Shown here piece by piece: positions 16,078 to 18,746 of a stretch of DNA of 18,746 nt. Made by a program: the position numbers and the translations under genes. This DNA comes from Acidimicrobiia bacterium (GTDB lineage: Bacteria > Actinomycetota > Acidimicrobiia > Spongiisociales > ZC4RG35). A model generated the notes under the pieces. That model was not told where the DNA came from. It saw nothing but the letters and a program-made list of their open reading frames with translations, and searched no databases. How positions within the stretch are numbered: position 1 is the first letter of the stretch; each line of letters opens with the position of its first letter. Location of the stretch: contig JAOUGY010000034.1 of NCBI GenBank assembly GCA_029865445.1, positions 1 through 18,746 on the forward strand, in the 5' to 3' direction.

Positions 16078-16692
16078 TCACACGGCTTCATCGACCGCCC
16101 GCTGGGCCACGGTCAGGACACCCTCCACATGAACGGGAGTCATGCCGAGGGCCACACCGGCCTCCGAGACGAGCCGCCTGATGTCGGCCGAGATCGCCCC
16201 TGCCCGGGCGCCGGCGCGGGCGGCAGCCATCAACAGCGACTCCCTTCCCGCCGGATCCAGCACCCTACCGGCTGCGGCCAGAACCTCTTGACGCTGGGCA
16301 GGAGTCTGGATCCGCGAGTGGGCTACGAGGTCCGATGCGCAATACGTGGGCGCTCCCAGAAACCCTTCGAGTTCCGAGACCGCGTGCGCGTGGGTCATCG
16401 GGTCACAGGCGGCCACGGCACCCAAGAGCGACCGCGCCGCCACGTCGATCTTGTGTTCCATCGTCGCCGAGGTGGGCATGCGGAGCGTGACGCTGTCGAA
16501 ACGGCCGTGACACGACTCGCACTCCACGACCATCCCCAGCACCTTCAGCGGAAACAGCGGCACGAAGAAGAGCGACGCCCAACGTCGCGCCTCCAGCAAC
16601 ACGTAGTCGCGATCACCGCCCTCACGGGGACAGTGGAACGAGCCTGCCTCCATGGGGCGGTAGCGCACGGTTAGACCGAAGATCAGCAACAT
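16078..16692 (-). CDS. Zinc-ribbon/TerB-like protein
   Basis: This 204-residue protein has the N-terminus MLLIFGLTVRYRP, then a zinc-ribbon-like segment FHCPREGGDRDYVLLEARRW, a hydrophobic FFVPLFPLKVLG hairpin, and VECESCHGRFD. The C-terminal 80 residues (ESLLMAAARAGARAGAISADIRRLVSEAGVALGM) are helical and resemble TerB/DnaJ-like alpha-helical domains. The family is common in actinobacteria but has no assigned function. The first zinc knuckle has only one Cys (CPRE where CPxC is common), while the second, CESC, is intact, so zinc binding is uncertain. GGGGACC about 4 bases before the ATG may be the ribosome site. It is separated by only 44 bases from the broken CcdA-like gene upstream on the same strand. 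Confidence 0.68.
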   Translation of the reverse strand: MLLIFGLTVRYRPMEAGSFHCPREGGDRDYVLLEARRWASLFFVPLFPLKVLGMVVECESCHGRFDSVTLRMPTSATMEHKIDVAARSLLGAVAACDPMTHAHAVSELEGFLGAPTYCASDLVAHSRIQTPAQRQEVLAAAGRVLDPAGRESLLMAAARAGARAGAISADIRRLVSEAGVALGMTPVHVEGVLTVAQRAVDEAV

Positions 16693-16736
16693 CGACGGTC
16701 CCCATGCTATTGGCCCCCGTCACCCTAGGTCATGCG

Positions 16737-17291
16737 TCACTGGCCCCATCGGGCGAGCCGAGCGACGAGGTCGGTGTGAGCTCCACCCACCACCGCGGTG
16801 CCGAGAGCCACCCCGACCCCAAGGGCGACCCGCTGAACCCAGTGCCTCATCCGCGGCGGCAGCGATAACGTCGCCAGCGACGCACCGAGGACAGCGACCA
16901 CGAGACCGGCCGAGAAGGGCACCATTGCGACCGCGGCAGCGGTGCGGTCGTCGACGCCGAGCTCGAGATTCGTCCCGAGATGTGGACCGACGCACGGACG
17001 CCACAAACCCGCCGACACCACACCAACGGCACCGACTGCGGGCGTGGCCGCCCGGCCCGTGACAACAAGAACCCGGGCGCCAAGACGACACCAGCCACGG
17101 ACGCCGACACCCCCGACAGCTCATCCACCCCCGCGGCCCGTATGGAGGCGCCGATGCCGAGACCAACCACGCCGGCGGCCATCGCCCTCGGCCTCCCCCG
17201 GGGCGATCATCGCCAGAGCGGTCGGAACGACCACCATCAGGCTGCAAGGAAGCGCAAGGCTGTGAAGGCCCTCGACGAAACGACCGATCAC
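16737..17291 (-). pseudogene. Frameshifted CcdA/DsbD-like thiol:disulfide membrane protein
   Basis: GTG 17291 overlaps the stop of the thioredoxin-like frame as GTGA. The first frame reads VIGRFVEGLHSLALPCSLMVVVPTALAMIA, holding the first CcdA cysteine motif (PCSL). The frame is lost in a C5/G4 homopolymer at 17195-17203 and resumes as MAAGVVGLGIGASIRAAGVDEL. It is lost again near 17063-17068 and resumes as VVSAGLWRPCVGPHLGTNLELG, the second CcdA motif (PCVGP), ending ARLARWGQ at 16737. Restoring both shifts gives about 184 residues with several hydrophobic segments and both transmembrane cysteines. CcdA passes electrons from cytosolic thioredoxin across the membrane to extracellular thioredoxin-like proteins. 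Either the gene is decayed, or the sequence has local indel errors. Confidence 0.65.
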
Positions 17292-17815
17292 CGATCTACC
17301 ACCAGTGACCCCACGGTGGCGGTCAACTGCTCGTAGGTACCTTCACCGATCGAATCGGATGCCACCGTCGCGGTCGAGCACGTAGGTTCGAGGCCAGGAG
17401 GCGGGACTGCCCTGCCAAAGCCGGAAGCTCGAACGTTCCGTGTCGAGAGCGATTGGCCACGTGACGCCCAGAAGCTCCGCGACGGCCGCAATCTCGGTGG
17501 GATCCGATTCGTTTTCGAACTCGGGGGCGTGGATACCCACGATGGCCAGATCGTTCTCGGCATGGCGGGCGCGGAGCTCTCGCAGGTGCGGAACCGTGTT
17601 CCGGCAGTGGATGCGGCCAAACGTCAGAGGTGCACGACGACGGTCTTGCCCCGCAGCTCGTCGAGGGACGTGACGTCCGATTGGAGCCACCCGTCCAGGC
17701 CGATGAGCGGTGGCGCCTCACCCGAGAGTGGAGGGTTCACGGTGAGCGAGGCCGGCTCCGAGGACGGCGCCACCTCATCCTTGATCGGACTCCCCGGCTC
17801 CGTCGGACATCTCAT
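17288..17815 (-). pseudogene. Frameshifted TlpA/DipZ-type thioredoxin-like protein
   Basis: Three pieces join into one thioredoxin-like domain. Frame one (from about 17815) reads LTVNPPLSGEAPPLIGLDGW and ends ELRGKTVVVHL at TGA 17624. One extra base there would give L-W-T-F-G and continue into FGRIHCRNTVPHLRELRARH, VGIHAPEFENESDPTEIAAV and SSFRLWQGSPASWPRTYVLD. That frame stops at 17343 and a second shift near 17345-17360 gives IGEGTYEQLTATVGSLVVDR, ending at 17288. The pattern (WTYxCxxC...THTPEF...WPxxYLID...GEGxYE) is that of DipZ/TlpA-like extracytoplasmic thioredoxins. The redox motif reads RIHC, so the first Cys is Arg. A possible third shift near 17778 would join it to the upstream lipoprotein signal, making a membrane-anchored thioredoxin partner of the CcdA-like protein. 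Confidence 0.7.
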
Positions 17816-18077
17816 CGTCCGACATCTCCTCGTCGCAATTCGCCTTCGAGCCCTCCAACATGGCCTCGTCCGATATCGAGTCGTCCGTCATCTCTCCGGA
17901 CATCGAGTCGTCTGTCATGGCCTCGTCCGAGTCGTCCGACTTCGATTCGCACTCGTCCATCATCTCGCCGTCGTGGACCGTCGTGTCGGTGGGTGGGACG
18001 ACCGTGACGTCCGACGCGGCGTCACCGCTACCGCACGCAGCGAGCACGAGGCTCGCCACGAGTATCAGCTTCTTCAT
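17775..18077 (-). CDS. Acidic Asp/Ser/Met-rich lipoprotein (possibly the N-terminus of the broken thioredoxin)
   Basis: This 100-residue open frame has AGGAGA about 7 bases before its ATG, a lipoprotein signal with lipobox VLAAC (Cys 15), and then a very acidic, Met- and Ser-rich stretch with repeated phrases such as DEAMTDDSM, GEMTDDSI and SDDEMSD. Two 27-base tandem units at 17872-17925 underlie part of it. It contains no globular domain. The next frame (17815 downward) overlaps its last 41 bases and carries the thioredoxin-like domain, so I suspect this is the signal and linker of a lipid-anchored thioredoxin separated by a frameshift. As a stand-alone product it would be an acidic surface lipoprotein of unknown function. 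Its start region (ATGAAGAAGCTGAT) resembles that of the cupredoxin lipoprotein gene. Confidence 0.55.
   Translation of the reverse strand: MKKLILVASLVLAACGSGDAASDVTVVPPTDTTVHDGEMMDECESKSDDSDEAMTDDSMSGEMTDDSISDEAMLEGSKANCDEEMSDDEMSDGAGESDQG
17872..17925 (-). repeat. Two 27-base tandem repeats in the acidic lipoprotein
   Basis: Units 17872-17898 and 17899-17925 are alike, especially in their first 20 bases (GATATCGAGTCGTCCGTCAT against GACATCGAGTCGTCTGTCAT), and encode related acidic Ser/Asp/Met phrases. Slippage at such repeats could change linker length. Confidence 0.6.
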
Positions 18078-18162
18078 TTCTCGATCTCCTGTCTCGGATG
18101 AGATCAGAGTCAGGCCGAGACCTGAATCCCCGACGACAGAAGTCGAACAATCCCGGAAACCC

Positions 18163-18746
18163 TCACGTCACAACACGCCGGACCGCATGTCTCGGATCCT
18201 CGAATTCGCGGCCCGACATCACTCGAACGAGCGCCTCGACGGCGTCGTACGCGTCGACATGCCGCACGTAGAGCGGCGCAAACCCGAACCGTGCGACATC
18301 GGGTTCCCGGAAGTCACCGATGACTCCCCGTTCGATGAGGGCCGACACGATGGAGAACGCCTGCGGGTGGGTGAGGCTCACCTGGCTCCCGCGCCGCTCG
18401 GGGTCGCCGTTGGTCACGATCGTGAGATAGCGGCCAAGCCGGGATTCCACCAGATCCATGAACAGCGAGGTCAGCTCCTGCGACTTCTCGGTCACGGCTC
18501 CCATATCGACCCCTTCGAACGCATCGAGCGCCGCGTCGAGCGCCGCCAGCGACAGGATGTGGGGCGTACCCACCCGGGTCCGGTCGATGCCGGCGACCGG
18601 CTCGAACTCCACGTCGAAGGCAAAGGGTCTCGCGTGCCCGAACCACCCGCGGATCGGGTTGTCGAACCGTTCCTGGAGATGGGGGGCAACGTAGATGAAG
18701 GAGGGCGCACCCGGGCCACCGTTGAGATACTTGTAGCCACACCCGA
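18163..18746 (-). CDS. kynU: Kynureninase, C-terminal part (cut by the window edge)
   Basis: The frame runs in from beyond the right edge and stops at TGA 18163. The first visible residues, GCGYKYLNGGPGAPSFIYV, are the kynureninase pyridoxal-phosphate lysine motif (Lys codon 18730-18732). They are followed by NPIRGWFGHARPFAFD, GTPHILSLAALDAALD and a C-terminal domain (SQVSLTHPQAFSIVSALIERGVIGDFREPDVARFGFAPLY) typical of the family. The enzyme cleaves L-kynurenine (or 3-hydroxykynurenine) to anthranilate (or 3-hydroxyanthranilate) and alanine in tryptophan degradation. About 193 codons are present of an expected 400 or so. It precedes the acidic lipoprotein gene on the same strand with an 85-base gap that shows no terminator I can call. 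Confidence 0.95.
   Translation of the reverse strand, partial: GCGYKYLNGGPGAPSFIYVAPHLQERFDNPIRGWFGHARPFAFDVEFEPVAGIDRTRVGTPHILSLAALDAALDAFEGVDMGAVTEKSQELTSLFMDLVESRLGRYLTIVTNGDPERRGSQVSLTHPQAFSIVSALIERGVIGDFREPDVARFGFAPLYVRHVDAYDAVEALVRVMSGREFEDPRHAVRRVVT

Noticed and set aside
16720..17247. A 175-codon minus-strand frame over the CcdA-like region
   Set aside because: It is Arg/Gly/Cys-rich without hydrophobic segments. The other two frames carry the CcdA motifs, so this one is a shadow.

Overview
The window looks like the chromosome of a high-G+C actinobacterium. The grounds are a dnaK-grpE-dnaJ-hspR operon with a MerR-type HspR repressor, the tail of a type VII-secretion-like FtsK/EccC gene followed by an EspI-like gene, a cytosolic Lon, and lipoproteins with classic lipoboxes. 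The mix would suit a deep-branching class such as Acidimicrobiia, but that placement is inference from style only.

Left part (1-5042). On the plus strand the last 56 codons of an EccC/FtsK-like ATPase overlap by GTGA with an unusual protein: a ubiquitin-like (EccD/YukD-type) domain fused to an EspI/MinD-like ATPase domain whose Walker A has been lost. It converges, across a perfect 19-bp hairpin, on a minus-strand series. Read in transcription order, that series is a degenerate acyl-CoA-dehydrogenase/AidB-like protein, a beta-propeller lipoprotein, an FG-GAP/ASPIC-UnbV lipoprotein (ATGA overlap) and YajQ.

Middle (5082-14336). This is a protein quality-control block. It holds lon (minus), a secreted chymotrypsin-fold protease (minus, strong rho-independent terminator), and the divergent operon dnaK-grpE-dnaJ-hspR (plus). 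The lon and dnaK promoters share a 12-bp element, AGGTTC(T/A)AATAT. lon also has a HAIR-like palindrome, which fits common heat-shock control by HspR.

Right part (14340-18746). An iron/redox and envelope region holds an FTR1/EfeU permease and a cupredoxin lipoprotein in one short operon, behind a perfect 10-bp palindrome that looks like a metalloregulator operator. It also has a small hypothetical protein and a zinc-ribbon/TerB-like protein. A CcdA-like membrane protein and a thioredoxin-like gene follow, both broken by several frameshifts. Then come an acidic Asp/Ser/Met-rich lipoprotein reading frame and the C-terminal part of kynureninase, cut by the window edge.

Most of the window is ordinary housekeeping. 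The least ordinary items are the P-loop-less ubiquitin-like/EspI fusion, the apparently dead acyl-CoA-dehydrogenase-fold protein with its lipoprotein neighbours, the minimal iron-uptake pair with its palindrome, and the decayed disulfide-relay pair. No CRISPR array, rRNA, tRNA or insertion sequence was recognised.
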